Assembly: GCA_900314985.1 (NCBI GenBank)
Contig: OMXL01000006.1
Span: 28,430-92,429 of the forward strand
Origin: an uncultured Prevotellaceae bacterium
GTDB taxonomy: Bacteria > Bacteroidota > Bacteroidia > Bacteroidales > Bacteroidaceae
Length of the DNA stretch: 64,000 nucleotides
Direction: 5' to 3'
The notes under the pieces were generated by a model. The model did not search any database, was not told the DNA's origin, and saw only the letters and a list, made by a program, of their open reading frames with translations. Shown piece by piece: positions 35,155 to 43,744 of the stretch. Numbering within the stretch: the first letter of the stretch is position 1; every line of letters begins with the position of its first letter. Made by a program: the position numbers and the translations under genes.

Positions 35155-36879
35155 ATGCAATTTAAATGGAATTACGAACCACTGACACCAGACAGACAGC
35201 AGGCGGCTAAGGAGCTGGCCGAGAAGATCGGGATGAGTCCCGTGATGGCCGGCCTACTTATCCAGCGAGGCATCAAGACGGAGAGTGCGGCGAAGCGCTT
35301 CTTCCGTCCCATGCTGAACGAGCTGATTGACCCGTTCCTGATGAACGACATGGACGTGGCAGTGGACAGACTGAACGACGCCATGGGGCGCAAAGAGCGT
35401 ATCATGGTGTATGGCGACTACGACGTCGACGGCTGTACAGCCGTAGCGCTGGTCTACAAGTTCCTGCAGCAGTTCTATTCCAACATCGACTACTATATCC
35501 CCAACCGCGAGGAAGAGGGCTATGGCGTCAGCAAGAAGGGAATAGACTTTGCCGCAGAGACAGGGGTAAAACTGATTATCGTACTCGACTGTGGCATCAA
35601 GGCCGTCGAGGAGATTGCGTATGCCAAGGAGCGTGGCATTGACTTCATCATCTGTGACCACCACGTACCCGACGAGGTGATGCCTCCTGCCGTAGCTATC
35701 CTCAATCCCAAGCGCAACGACTCCACCTATCCTTTCAAGCACCTCTGCGGTTGCGGAGTGGGCTTTAAGTTCATGCAGGCCTTTGCCAAGAACAACGGCA
35801 TTCCCTTCTCGCGCCTCATTCCCCTACTCGACTTCTGCGCCGTCAGCATAGCCTCTGACCTGGTTCCTGTAGAGGGTGAGAACCGCACGCTGGCCTTCCA
35901 CGGACTGAAGCAGCTCAACCAGTCGCCCAGCATCGGTCTGAAGGCTATCATCGAGATTTGCGGCCTTACCAATCGTGAGTTGACCATGAGCGATATCGTC
36001 TTCAAGATTGGTCCGCGCATCAATGCCTCTGGTCGTATGATGAACGGTCGCGAGGCTGTCGACCTGTTGGTAGAGCGCGACCTGCAGCGAGGACTGACGA
36101 TGGCCACGCGCATCAATGAATATAACGAACAGCGCAAGGATGTCGACAAGCAGATGACCGTCGAGGCCAACGAGATTGTGGAGCGCCTGGAGAGTCAGCA
36201 GCACCAGCGGTCTATCGTGCTCTATGACGAGGGCTGGAAGAAGGGTGTTGTCGGCATCGTCGCCTCACGTCTCACCGAGCTTTATTTCCGTCCTACGGTC
36301 GTGCTGACCATCATCGACGGTATGGCCTCTGGCTCTGCCCGTTCTGTGGCTGGCTTCGACGTCTACGATGCCGTCAAGTCGTGCCGCGACCTGCTGGAGA
36401 ACTTCGGTGGTCACACTTATGCCGTCGGCCTCACCATGCGTCAGGAGAAGATTCCTGAGTTCCGCCGCCGCTTCCAGGAGTATGTCGACAACCACATCCT
36501 GCCCGAGCAGACGCAGCAGACGCTCGACATCGATATGGAGCTGGACTTCCAGCAGATCAACAAGCGACTGCTCAACGAGCTGAAGCGTCTGGCGCCTCAC
36601 GGTCCAGGCAACAGCAAGCCGCTCTTCATCACGCGCAACGTCTTCGACTATGGCACCTCCAAGGTGGTGGGTCGCCATCAGGAACATATCAAGCTGGAAC
36701 TCGTCGATTCCAAGTCGGCAGTGGTCATGAACGGCATTGCATTCGGACAGTCGGCAGCAGCCCGCTACATCAAGTCTAAGCGCTCGTTCGACATCGTCTA
36801 CACTATCGAGGAGAACACCTATAAGCGTGGCGAGGTACAGCTGCAGATAGAGGGCATCAGGCCGTCGGAGGATGAGTAA
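35155..36879 (+). CDS. recJ: Single-stranded-DNA-specific exonuclease RecJ
   Basis: 574 residues of the DHH family. Motif I YGDYDVDGCTA is at about 83-93, motif II DCGIKA at about 144, motif III CDHHVPD at about 166-172, and RINASGRMM corresponds to motif IV. The DHHA1 segment GGHTYAVGL and a C-terminal OB-like domain follow. RecJ degrades ssDNA 5' to 3' in recombination and mismatch repair. Its stop overlaps the recQ start by 8 bases, so the two functional partners are translationally coupled. Confidence 0.97.
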   Translation: MQFKWNYEPLTPDRQQAAKELAEKIGMSPVMAGLLIQRGIKTESAAKRFFRPMLNELIDPFLMNDMDVAVDRLNDAMGRKERIMVYGDYDVDGCTAVALVYKFLQQFYSNIDYYIPNREEEGYGVSKKGIDFAAETGVKLIIVLDCGIKAVEEIAYAKERGIDFIICDHHVPDEVMPPAVAILNPKRNDSTYPFKHLCGCGVGFKFMQAFAKNNGIPFSRLIPLLDFCAVSIASDLVPVEGENRTLAFHGLKQLNQSPSIGLKAIIEICGLTNRELTMSDIVFKIGPRINASGRMMNGREAVDLLVERDLQRGLTMATRINEYNEQRKDVDKQMTVEANEIVERLESQQHQRSIVLYDEGWKKGVVGIVASRLTELYFRPTVVLTIIDGMASGSARSVAGFDVYDAVKSCRDLLENFGGHTYAVGLTMRQEKIPEFRRRFQEYVDNHILPEQTQQTLDIDMELDFQQINKRLLNELKRLAPHGPGNSKPLFITRNVFDYGTSKVVGRHQEHIKLELVDSKSAVVMNGIAFGQSAAARYIKSKRSFDIVYTIEENTYKRGEVQLQIEGIRPSEDE

Positions 36880-38824
36880 TTACAAAGAGATACTCAAACA
36901 CTATTGGGGCTATGACGACTTTCGCGGCATCCAACAGCAGATTATCGAGTCGATAGGCTTAGGACGCGACACGCTGGGTCTCATGCCCACGGGAGGCGGC
37001 AAGTCGCTGACCTTCCAAGTACCCGCTATGGCTCTCGAAGGGGTGTGCATCGTCGTTACCCCACTCATCGCCCTGATGAAAGACCAGGTGCACCATCTTC
37101 GTCAGAAGGGCATCCTGGCCGCTGCCGTCTATAGCGGCATGCAGCACGACGACATCCTGCGCGTCCTGGAGAACTGCATCCTCGGGCGTACCAAGTTTCT
37201 CTATGTGTCGCCAGAACGTCTTGGCAGCGACCTCTTCGTCACCAAGCTGCGCCACATGAGGGTCTCGTTCATCACCGTCGACGAGGCCCACTGCATCTCC
37301 CAGTGGGGCTACGACTTCCGCCCCTCCTATCTGGAGATTGCCAACATCCGCACCCTCCTGCCCGACGTCCCCGTGCTGGCCCTGACGGCCACCGCGACGC
37401 CCCAAGTTGTCGAGGATATCTGCGAGAAACTCACAGTTCAAACCTCAAACCTCAAGCCTCAAAGTTCAAACCTCAAAGTTCAACGTTCAACGTTCAACGT
37501 TCAACGTTCAACGTTCAACGTCTTCCGCATGTCCTTCGAGCGCAAGAACCTCACCTACTCGGTGAAGAATGCCGCCGACAAGCTCTACGAACTCATCCAC
37601 ACCTTTACGCATACCGACGGCTCGGCCATCGTCTATGTGCGCAGTCGCCGTCGTGCCAAGGAACTGGCTCAGGAGCTCTGCAATGCCGGACTCAGCGCCA
37701 CCTTCTACCATGCTGGCTTGGAGCACGAGGTGAAAGACCAACGCCAGCGCGACTGGCAGGGCGACCGCACACGCATCATCGTGGCCACCAATGCCTTTGG
37801 CATGGGCATCGACAAGCCCGACGTCCGACTTGTCATGCACTACGACTGTCCTGACTCCATCGAGGCCTACTTCCAGGAGGCTGGCCGTGCTGGTCGTGAC
37901 GGGCTACCCGCACAGGCCATTCTGCTCTACAACAACAGCGACAACGCCAAACTCGCCAAGCGCATCGACGACACCTTCCCGCCCAAAGACGAGATTCGGC
38001 AGGTCTACGAGCACCTCGCCTACTTCTACCAGATAGCCACAGGCGACGGCTTCGGCATCACGCGCGAGTTCAACATCGACATCTTCTGCCAGCGTTTCCA
38101 CCACTTCCCCGTCCGCGTACATTCCGCCCTGCAGATTCTGCAGCGTGCAGGCTATATAGAGTATGACCCTGCGCCCGACCAGCAGACGCGCGTTCGCTTC
38201 CTGCAAGAGCGTCAGGACCTCTATCAGCTGGAGAACCTCAGCGACAACGAAGACCGACTCATCGTCACCCTCCTGCGCAACTATGGCGGACTCTTTGCCG
38301 ACTTCGGCTACATCGACGAGACGCTCATCAGCCAGCAGTGTGGACTGCGCCCCGTCGACCTCCACGAAGTACTTAAGTCGCTGAGCCACAAGCACATCAT
38401 CCAGTATATCCCTCGCCAGCAGGTGCCCACCATCCGCTACCTGCAGCGTCGCGAAGACCCCGAGCACGTCCAGCTGTCTGCCGACGTCTATGAGCATCGC
38501 CAGGAGCAGTATCGCCAGCGCATCCTCGCCATGCTCAACTACATGCAGGACACGAGCCACTGCCGCTCGCGCCTGCTCTTAGAGTACTTTGGCGAGACCA
38601 ACACCCACGACTGCGGACAATGCGACGTCTGTCTTGACCGCCAAGGGCAGACGGTAGCCAAAAGCCAAATCCATCAGCTGCTCAGCGACGGCCAGCGCCA
38701 CCACCTGTCGGAACTGCGCCGACTGCCACTGCCCACCGAGGCCATCGACGACGCCCTACGGCAACTCATGGCCGAAGAGCACATCGTCAACGACGACGGC
38801 TACATCAGCCTGGCAACCCATTAG
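36872..38824 (+). CDS. recQ: ATP-dependent DNA helicase RecQ with a repeat-coded insert
   Basis: 650 residues. Helicase motifs are in order: Walker A MPTGGGKSLTFQVP, VVTPLIALMKDQV, the DEAH box TVDEAHCISQWGYDFRPSY, ALTATATP, AIVYVRSRRRA, ATNAFGMGIDKPDVR and QEAGRAGRDG. The RQC zinc site CGQCDVC follows, with a winged-helix and a short HRDC-like end. Residues about 189-216, between the two RecA lobes right after ALTATATPQVVEDICEKL, are an insert encoded by twelve heptamers and reading VQRSTFN twice. The rest of the enzyme looks intact. It is coupled to recJ by an overlap. Confidence 0.95.
   Translation: MSNYKEILKHYWGYDDFRGIQQQIIESIGLGRDTLGLMPTGGGKSLTFQVPAMALEGVCIVVTPLIALMKDQVHHLRQKGILAAAVYSGMQHDDILRVLENCILGRTKFLYVSPERLGSDLFVTKLRHMRVSFITVDEAHCISQWGYDFRPSYLEIANIRTLLPDVPVLALTATATPQVVEDICEKLTVQTSNLKPQSSNLKVQRSTFNVQRSTFNVFRMSFERKNLTYSVKNAADKLYELIHTFTHTDGSAIVYVRSRRRAKELAQELCNAGLSATFYHAGLEHEVKDQRQRDWQGDRTRIIVATNAFGMGIDKPDVRLVMHYDCPDSIEAYFQEAGRAGRDGLPAQAILLYNNSDNAKLAKRIDDTFPPKDEIRQVYEHLAYFYQIATGDGFGITREFNIDIFCQRFHHFPVRVHSALQILQRAGYIEYDPAPDQQTRVRFLQERQDLYQLENLSDNEDRLIVTLLRNYGGLFADFGYIDETLISQQCGLRPVDLHEVLKSLSHKHIIQYIPRQQVPTIRYLQRREDPEHVQLSADVYEHRQEQYRQRILAMLNYMQDTSHCRSRLLLEYFGETNTHDCGQCDVCLDRQGQTVAKSQIHQLLSDGQRHHLSELRRLPLPTEAIDDALRQLMAEEHIVNDDGYISLATH
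37437..37520. repeat. Twelve in-frame heptamers inside recQ
   Basis: Twelve units of the form YTCAAMS, of which the last six are identical TTCAACG (37479-37520). The total of 84 bases is a multiple of three, so the frame is kept at this copy number only. Gain or loss of one or two units would shift the frame and truncate RecQ. Confidence 0.92.
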
Positions 38825-38864
38825 TCCCCGAAGAAAGCTTGAAAAAACGAATACTAACTACCTT

Positions 38865-39545
38865 ATGAAGAAAAGCCTACTCACCTGCACCCTGCTATTG
38901 CTGACCCTCACCCTGGCGGCACAGACCTACCACTTGGAGGCCGTCACCACCATCGTTCCCAACGAGCGCTACGTATTCCTGCAAGACGGCGACGCAATGA
39001 GTAACACACTCGTCAACAAGGCTTTACAGACCACCAGCAACTACCAGGCCCAACAGCTGACGGGCACTGAAAGCTACGTCTGGCGACTCGTCAGGAAGAG
39101 CACCGCCAAGCCCCTCTACACCCTCCAAAACTGCTCGCTCGACGATGTCAGCTACCTCTCATACAACACCAGCGGACTCCTGCTGACCACCAGCAGCAAA
39201 GCCACCCAGTGGATGCTCCATTTCCAACCCGACGGCACGCTGGTCATCCTCACCAAAGACCAGAACCGCTGCCTGGCCTACACCAGCGCCACCCTCCACC
39301 AATACAAGCTCTATAGCGCCACCCTCGACTGCACGCCCTACAACGAGAATCCAGGCTACATCACCGTCTACCACCTCGTCAGCGACACCCCCATCGACGC
39401 CATCAGCACCGTCCACCACTCGCCCCTTGTCCCTCACCAAGTCTACGACCTCCAAGGCCGCAAACTTCATTCTCAATTCTCCATTCTCCATTCTCAATTC
39501 TCCAAGGGCATCTACATCGCGAATGGCAAATTGGTGGTGAAATAA
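38865..39545 (+). CDS. Secreted protein with a YDLQGRK...GIYI tail
   Basis: 226 residues with a signal peptide ending near LAAQ (about residue 20). The middle is beta-rich and polar with repeated SxTL-type strands and no recognised enzyme motif. The C-terminus, VYDLQGRKL...GIYIANGKLVVK, resembles the sorting-type tail found on many exported Prevotella proteins and on two other proteins here. In the loop between the tail's strands five heptamers encode HSQFS...HSQFS (residues 202-213). It follows recQ by 40 bases and ends at a terminator hairpin. Function unknown. Confidence 0.75.
   Translation: MKKSLLTCTLLLLTLTLAAQTYHLEAVTTIVPNERYVFLQDGDAMSNTLVNKALQTTSNYQAQQLTGTESYVWRLVRKSTAKPLYTLQNCSLDDVSYLSYNTSGLLLTTSSKATQWMLHFQPDGTLVILTKDQNRCLAYTSATLHQYKLYSATLDCTPYNENPGYITVYHLVSDTPIDAISTVHHSPLVPHQVYDLQGRKLHSQFSILHSQFSKGIYIANGKLVVK
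39469..39503. repeat. Five in-frame heptamers in a secreted-protein tail
   Basis: ATTCTCA, ATTCTCC, ATTCTCC, ATTCTCA, ATTCTCC. The block is 35 bases, not a multiple of three. A copy-number change not divisible by three would alter the reading frame of the last 14 residues. Confidence 0.9.
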
Positions 39546-39555
39546 TGCCTTGCGT

Positions 39556-39632
39556 CGTATTAGCCTAATACGCTCACAAGACAGCTGTATAAGCACTCCG
39601 TATACAGCTAATACGCGTCAGTATTAGCTGTA
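39556..39632 (+). terminator. Palindrome and TACAGCTAATAC hairpin after the secreted protein
   Basis: A small palindrome (CGTATTAG-C-CTAATACG, 39556-39572) is followed by a perfect 12-bp hairpin with arms TACAGCTAATAC (39603-39614) and GTATTAGCTGTA (39621-39632) and a six-base loop. The T-run is weak. The same arms occur after ilvC and after the GH2 gene. Confidence 0.6.
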
Positions 39633-39667
39633 GATATTTCCCTATTAGTCAGATTCGCACACGCAGT

Positions 39668-39815
39668 TTGTGACATGTGACATTGTGACTTTGTGACAAT
39701 AAGGACCTGCAAGATGTGTGGAGCAGAAAATAGTCGGAATGGTATGTTAAAATATATATACCTCATTCTACTGCTAAACACCTTAATGTCACAAATGTCA
39801 CATGTCACAAAGTCA
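39668..39815. repeat. Facing TGTGACA arrays
   Basis: A tandem array of TGTGACAT/TGTGACT words (about 39668-39700) faces its reverse complement (about 39786-39815), separated by about 80 bases without a gene. The two arms are near-perfect inverted copies. The block lies just upstream of a -7 element at 39857. Confidence 0.85.
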
Positions 39816-39856
39816 CATTTTATGGATTGCATGCGATGGAGATTGAAAAAATTTTG

Positions 39857-39864
39857 TATCTTTG
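39857..39864 (+). promoter_or_regulatory. -7 element of the unknown two-gene operon
   Basis: TATCTTTG in TTTTGTATCTTTGCA, 26 bases before ATG 39890. It lies inside the longest open frame, which rules out the earlier start at 39827. Confidence 0.6.
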
Positions 39865-39889
39865 CATCAGTAAAAAATATTTAAGGTAT

Positions 39890-40522
39890 ATGGAAGCTCA
39901 AATCATGAAGTTAGAGGCCCCCTACGACTACATCTACTGTAATGGAGAGGTGGGTAAGCACATAGCCACATACATCGTTGGTGAAAGCCATGTGGACGAG
40001 GACGGCACATACACGCTGGAGACCCACAGTCACCCCATTGTGCAATACAAGAACTCGCCCAAGGGTGTGGTGTGGAACCGTGCGGAGTTGACCGACTGCG
40101 AAGTGCTGTGCTCAGAGGCAGATATGCGTGTTGACGTAGAAAAATTCTTTCTGCTTAGCATGCAGCGAGCTGGCCAAAGGGCTCAAGAAGTTGGTGACGA
40201 TTATGAGTATGCTGCTGTGAACGACTCTGCCCATGAGGCTGTGCTGATGAAGGAGCGGTTGCGCATGAATGGCATGGGCTTCAAGTCAGACGAAGAGGTC
40301 GTGGAAGTGGGTGTTGAAGTGGGTAAATGCAGCGATGGCTATTTTGCCCAACTCGTGGATGTGAACATCATGTTTTTCCACTACATAGAGCCTACGCTTG
40401 ACGAACTGGGCAAGCGCCTGACGTGGGAGCGTGAGTTCTGGGAGGAGTTTTACGACTACGTGGTGAAGATTAAGTACACGCCTGAATCGACGTTGGCAAG
40501 GGGCTTTGTAGAGGAACTTTAG
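39890..40522 (+). CDS. Unrecognised protein, first of a pair
   Basis: 210 residues from ATG 39890 (a second ATG is at 39905); earlier starts lie upstream of the -7 element. The protein is acidic with no signal peptide or membrane segment. It starts with a Tyr-rich stretch (PYDYIYCNGEVGKHIATYIVG) and has a mixed alpha/beta pattern with an acidic Val-rich segment (EEVVEVGVEVGK) in the middle. I recognise no family. It is three bases upstream of a second unknown gene and likely cotranscribed with it. The VirE-like gene that follows suggests a mobile or accessory origin. Confidence 0.65.
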   Translation: MEAQIMKLEAPYDYIYCNGEVGKHIATYIVGESHVDEDGTYTLETHSHPIVQYKNSPKGVVWNRAELTDCEVLCSEADMRVDVEKFFLLSMQRAGQRAQEVGDDYEYAAVNDSAHEAVLMKERLRMNGMGFKSDEEVVEVGVEVGKCSDGYFAQLVDVNIMFFHYIEPTLDELGKRLTWEREFWEEFYDYVVKIKYTPESTLARGFVEEL

Positions 40523-40525
40523 GAC

Positions 40526-41131
40526 GTGGCAACCATCGACACACAGGGCATCAATCTGGAAGATTTGGAAGAGGTCTTCAGGATTTGTGGCAGACAGATC
40601 GGTATGGCTGCCCTGGAGAAGCGTGTCGCTGAATTCATCGTTAAGAACGACCCGAGGGTTGCCTTTTTCCTGAAGGATATGGAGAAGTACGACAAGCCCC
40701 GCTTGCAGGGCAGTCCTGCTTCTGAGCACAATCGTCAAAAGGAGGATGTGGCAGGTTTGAACCTGTTTGCACCCAAGAAGAACCTGCAGATAATGCTCTG
40801 CGAGGAATGGTTCGACAAGGTCAGTGCCGACAAGAAACGCTACACCACTGCTTGGCGCGAGAAGCTGGTGGCCGACCTGATGGCGTCGGAGTATGGCGAG
40901 GGTATAGCAATGACTTGGAGGAACAGCGACCAGCGTCTGCAGATAAAGGGTCGCCTTATTGGAGCGCTGATAGCTGCTGGTGTCATCAACAAGAAGGCGC
41001 TGGCCGTCGCGCGTACCTATTATAATACTAATGAGAACAGGCCTGAGGTGAAGACGTTGGCGAAATATATGGGCGACAGTCGCAGAGAGTTTTATACAGA
41101 CTGGCTCAAAGGTTATGTAGCTCAATCGTAG
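40526..41131 (+). CDS. Unrecognised protein, second of a pair
   Basis: 201 residues starting at a GTG three bases after the previous stop. It is basic and mostly helical, with no signal peptide. Around residues 65-78 it reads EHNRQKEDVAGLNLF, and the C-terminus has VKTLAKYMGDSRREFYTDWLKGYV, which could be a small DNA-binding helix pair; this is a guess. No family recognised. A hairpin at 41209-41244 probably ends the transcript. Confidence 0.6.
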   Translation: MATIDTQGINLEDLEEVFRICGRQIGMAALEKRVAEFIVKNDPRVAFFLKDMEKYDKPRLQGSPASEHNRQKEDVAGLNLFAPKKNLQIMLCEEWFDKVSADKKRYTTAWREKLVADLMASEYGEGIAMTWRNSDQRLQIKGRLIGALIAAGVINKKALAVARTYYNTNENRPEVKTLAKYMGDSRREFYTDWLKGYVAQS

Positions 41132-41208
41132 CTCTTCTTCAACAGCATCCAGCCAATCGAAAACAAGTAAAATAGTCAGTTTTCAATCGAAAACGTGTTT
41201 TGAGCCAT

Positions 41209-41250
41209 AAGCGGGCTTTTCCTAAGAAATGGAAACGCTCGCTTTTCTTA
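41209..41250 (+). terminator. Terminator after the unknown gene pair
   Basis: AAGCGGGCTTTTCC (41209-41222) pairs with GGAAACGCTCGCTT (41231-41244) with one wobble and one mismatch, followed by TTCTTATAT. Confidence 0.65.
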
Positions 41251-41322
41251 TATGTAATCTACTGATAATCAACGATATTCATTTTCCCCAATTAACCTTA
41301 CTGCAGATTTTTTATGGTTTTT

Positions 41323-41353
41323 GATTGGTCACACCAATCGAATACTACTTTTG
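41323..41353 (+). promoter_or_regulatory. Promoter and inverted-repeat operator of the VirE-like gene
   Basis: TACTTTTG at 41346-41353 is the -7 element, with TTGG at 41325-41328 as a possible -33. Between them lies a perfect inverted repeat GATTGGT-CAC-ACCAATC (41323-41339), well placed for a repressor. CAATCGAAAAC also occurs twice upstream (41154 and 41184), and CAATCG again at 41335. Confidence 0.55.
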
Positions 41354-41462
41354 CACCTGATAATTTTAATAAAGAACTCGAGGCAAGTGAGCTGAAGAAA
41401 TCTCATGAGATAAGCTGGCCAGCGTTTCCAGGCTTTTCTTCCTCACAAAACTCGAATTAGTT

Positions 41463-43655
41463 ATGAAGAAAGAAAATTTAAAAGAAGAGAAGATTATGCA
41501 AGAGTGTTTCACATGTATCGGCAAGAGCCACGGAGCGCCAGCCATCCCTGCAAGCCGCGAGGATTGGGAGAACCTGCGTCGAGAGCCTTGGCTGAAGGAT
41601 ATGTGTGAGCGTATTAAAAATGGTGACGAGCAGCTGAAGCATCGTCTGCCTGTTTGGACACCGCATTGCGCAGCGTTCAACAACAACCATCGTGCCATTG
41701 CCGATGCACAGAAACCGCTGAACAGACTGATGCTGGACTTCGACGAGAAGGGACATACCGCAGAAATTTGTGCCCGACTGTTGAAGAATTCGCCCTTGGA
41801 GCCACTACTGATTGAGGAGAGCGTCCGTCTTGGCACCCACGTTCTGGTGGAACTGCCTGAGGGAATGGCTGTTGAGCAGGCTCAAGCGTTGATGGCGGAA
41901 TCTACTGGCTTTAAGCCCGATGCTGCCGTGAAAGATGTGGCAAGGTGTATCTATATGGTACCCGCTGACCATACCCGCTATGTCAACGAGAAGCTGTTCA
42001 AGGCCGCTGTCGTTGAGAAGCAAGAGGCACAAAGCATGCAGTCCGAGGTTAGTTCTGCACCCTCCCCTCACCACACTTTTAAAGGTGTTGAGTATGCAGA
42101 CATTATCGCTGAGTGGTGGAGCCGTAATGGCGGTGAGCCTCAGGAGGGCGAGCGCAACGTGAAGCTGCACCAGTTGGCCGTCAACCTACGAGCCATCTGC
42201 GACAACAAGAAAGAGGTGCTGATGCAGGTGATGCCCCGTTATGGACTCACCGAGACTGAACTGCAATCGGTCGTCGACTCTGCCTGCAAAGAGACGCCAA
42301 AAGGCATCTCGAAGCAGATGAAGCAGATAGTAAATGCGTTGCAACAGGGCTTATCGACTGACGAAAGCGACGAAAACTACACAGCGGAACCGACCCCGTT
42401 GTGTAATCCTAAGACACTGCCTATTGGTCTGAAGGAGTCGCTGGTGGGCGTTCCTGCCTCGATGTACATGCCTGTGCTCTGCGGAGTGTTGCCTATTGCA
42501 GCGGCCTACGCTGACCAAGTGCAAGTAGAGTACTGCGACGGCAATCTGCAGCATCTTGGACTGATGTCGATTATCCGTGGCGAGCAGGCTTCGAACAAGT
42601 CGGTGGTCAAGAATGCCATCGACGTCTGGAAGCGTCAGTTCGACGAGGAGGATGCATTGGCACGAAATAAAGAAGAAACGTGGAAGGAGCGCAAGAAGGG
42701 TCGCAAAGCCAATGAGCCAGCACCCCAAGATCCACACGTACTGATTCGCATGCTGCCCGTAACTGTCTCGTGCTCAACGCTTCTGAAGCGTCTGAAGAAT
42801 GCTCAGGGCCACACGCTCTACTCCTTCTGCGAGGAGCTTGACACGCTGCGCAAGACCAACGGCGCAGGCTCGTGGTCCAGCAAGTACGACATCTACCGTC
42901 TGAGCTTTGATAAGGGCGAATGGGGTCAGGACTATAACTCCGACCAGGCAGAGTCGGGAGTGGTCAATGTGGCCTACAACTGGACCATGCTGGGCACCAA
43001 TGGAGCCCTTAGCAAGTGCTTCAAGCAGGACAACATTGAGAATGGTCTGTCAAGTCGTGTCTTGGTAGCCGAGATGCCCGACGGCAGTTTCTCAAAGATG
43101 CCAAAGTTTGGTCGACGCTCAGCTGACGACGAAGCCAATATTCAGGAGGCCGTCACCCGTTTGCGCTCATTCTCAGGGTTTATCGATACGCCCCGTCTGC
43201 GCAAGGCCATCGAGCAGTGGGTAGAAGAGAAGCGCATAGAGGCAGCCAAAGACATCGACCGCGTGAAGGATACCTACCGCAAGCGTGCCGCAGTCATCGG
43301 TTTCCGTTGTGGAGTGGTGTTCCACCTGTTGAGTGGCAAGGAGAAAGAGAGCAAAGCCTGTCTTAACTTTGCATTGCTGATGGCAGAATACTGCTTGACA
43401 CAGCAGATAAAAGCCTTCGGTGAAGCCCTGCAGAATCAGTATGTGGTCGCAAAAAGTGAGTGTCAGCGCTATGGTGCCAACCACTCTATCTTCGACCAAC
43501 TGGCTCCAACGTTCACGCTTGCTGACCTTAGGGCGCTGAAGAAGGATGACTGTGGAGAGGACGCACTAAGAAAAATCATTTCTCGCTGGCGTGCTGACCA
43601 TTGGATTGAGAAGGTTGATCGTCACCACTGGCATAAACTCCCTACCGCACAATAA
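41463..43655 (+). CDS. VirE/DUF3987-like primase-helicase family protein
   Basis: 730 residues. The N-terminal 200 residues resemble the BT4734-like/VirE N-terminal domain: LPVWTPHCAAFNNN, NRLMLDFDEKG, a run of strands, then CIYMVPADHTRYVNEKLF. A helical middle is followed by a region like DUF3987 with IRGEQASNKSVV, an odd Walker-A-like loop without the usual glycines, then SCSTLLKRLKNAQGHTLYSFCEELDTL and SSRVLVAEMP. Such proteins occur in Bacteroidales accessory regions and near surface-polysaccharide loci and are thought to act on DNA. The start could also be Met12 at 41496. It has its own promoter and terminator. Confidence 0.7.
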   Translation: MKKENLKEEKIMQECFTCIGKSHGAPAIPASREDWENLRREPWLKDMCERIKNGDEQLKHRLPVWTPHCAAFNNNHRAIADAQKPLNRLMLDFDEKGHTAEICARLLKNSPLEPLLIEESVRLGTHVLVELPEGMAVEQAQALMAESTGFKPDAAVKDVARCIYMVPADHTRYVNEKLFKAAVVEKQEAQSMQSEVSSAPSPHHTFKGVEYADIIAEWWSRNGGEPQEGERNVKLHQLAVNLRAICDNKKEVLMQVMPRYGLTETELQSVVDSACKETPKGISKQMKQIVNALQQGLSTDESDENYTAEPTPLCNPKTLPIGLKESLVGVPASMYMPVLCGVLPIAAAYADQVQVEYCDGNLQHLGLMSIIRGEQASNKSVVKNAIDVWKRQFDEEDALARNKEETWKERKKGRKANEPAPQDPHVLIRMLPVTVSCSTLLKRLKNAQGHTLYSFCEELDTLRKTNGAGSWSSKYDIYRLSFDKGEWGQDYNSDQAESGVVNVAYNWTMLGTNGALSKCFKQDNIENGLSSRVLVAEMPDGSFSKMPKFGRRSADDEANIQEAVTRLRSFSGFIDTPRLRKAIEQWVEEKRIEAAKDIDRVKDTYRKRAAVIGFRCGVVFHLLSGKEKESKACLNFALLMAEYCLTQQIKAFGEALQNQYVVAKSECQRYGANHSIFDQLAPTFTLADLRALKKDDCGEDALRKIISRWRADHWIEKVDRHHWHKLPTAQ

Positions 43656-43665
43656 GCGCAACAAT

Positions 43666-43707
43666 GTGGAAAAGGTTCGTCTCATAAACTTTTTCCACTT
43701 TTCTTTT
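43666..43707 (+). terminator. Terminator after the VirE-like gene
   Basis: GTGGAAAA (43666-43673) pairs with TTTTCCAC (43691-43698), followed by TTTTCTTTT. The T-run overlaps the -33 element of the next promoter. Confidence 0.65.
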
Positions 43708-43736
43708 GGTCGTTTCAAAGATAAATACTATCTTTG
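43705..43736 (+). promoter_or_regulatory. Promoter with mirrored -7 elements upstream of the secreted protein
   Basis: TTTG (43705-43708), 20 bases, then TATCTTTG (43729-43736). Its exact complement CAAAGATA lies five bases before it (43716-43723), so the block can be read as a -7 element on both strands. Confidence 0.7.
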
Positions 43737-43744
43737 CATCGTCG

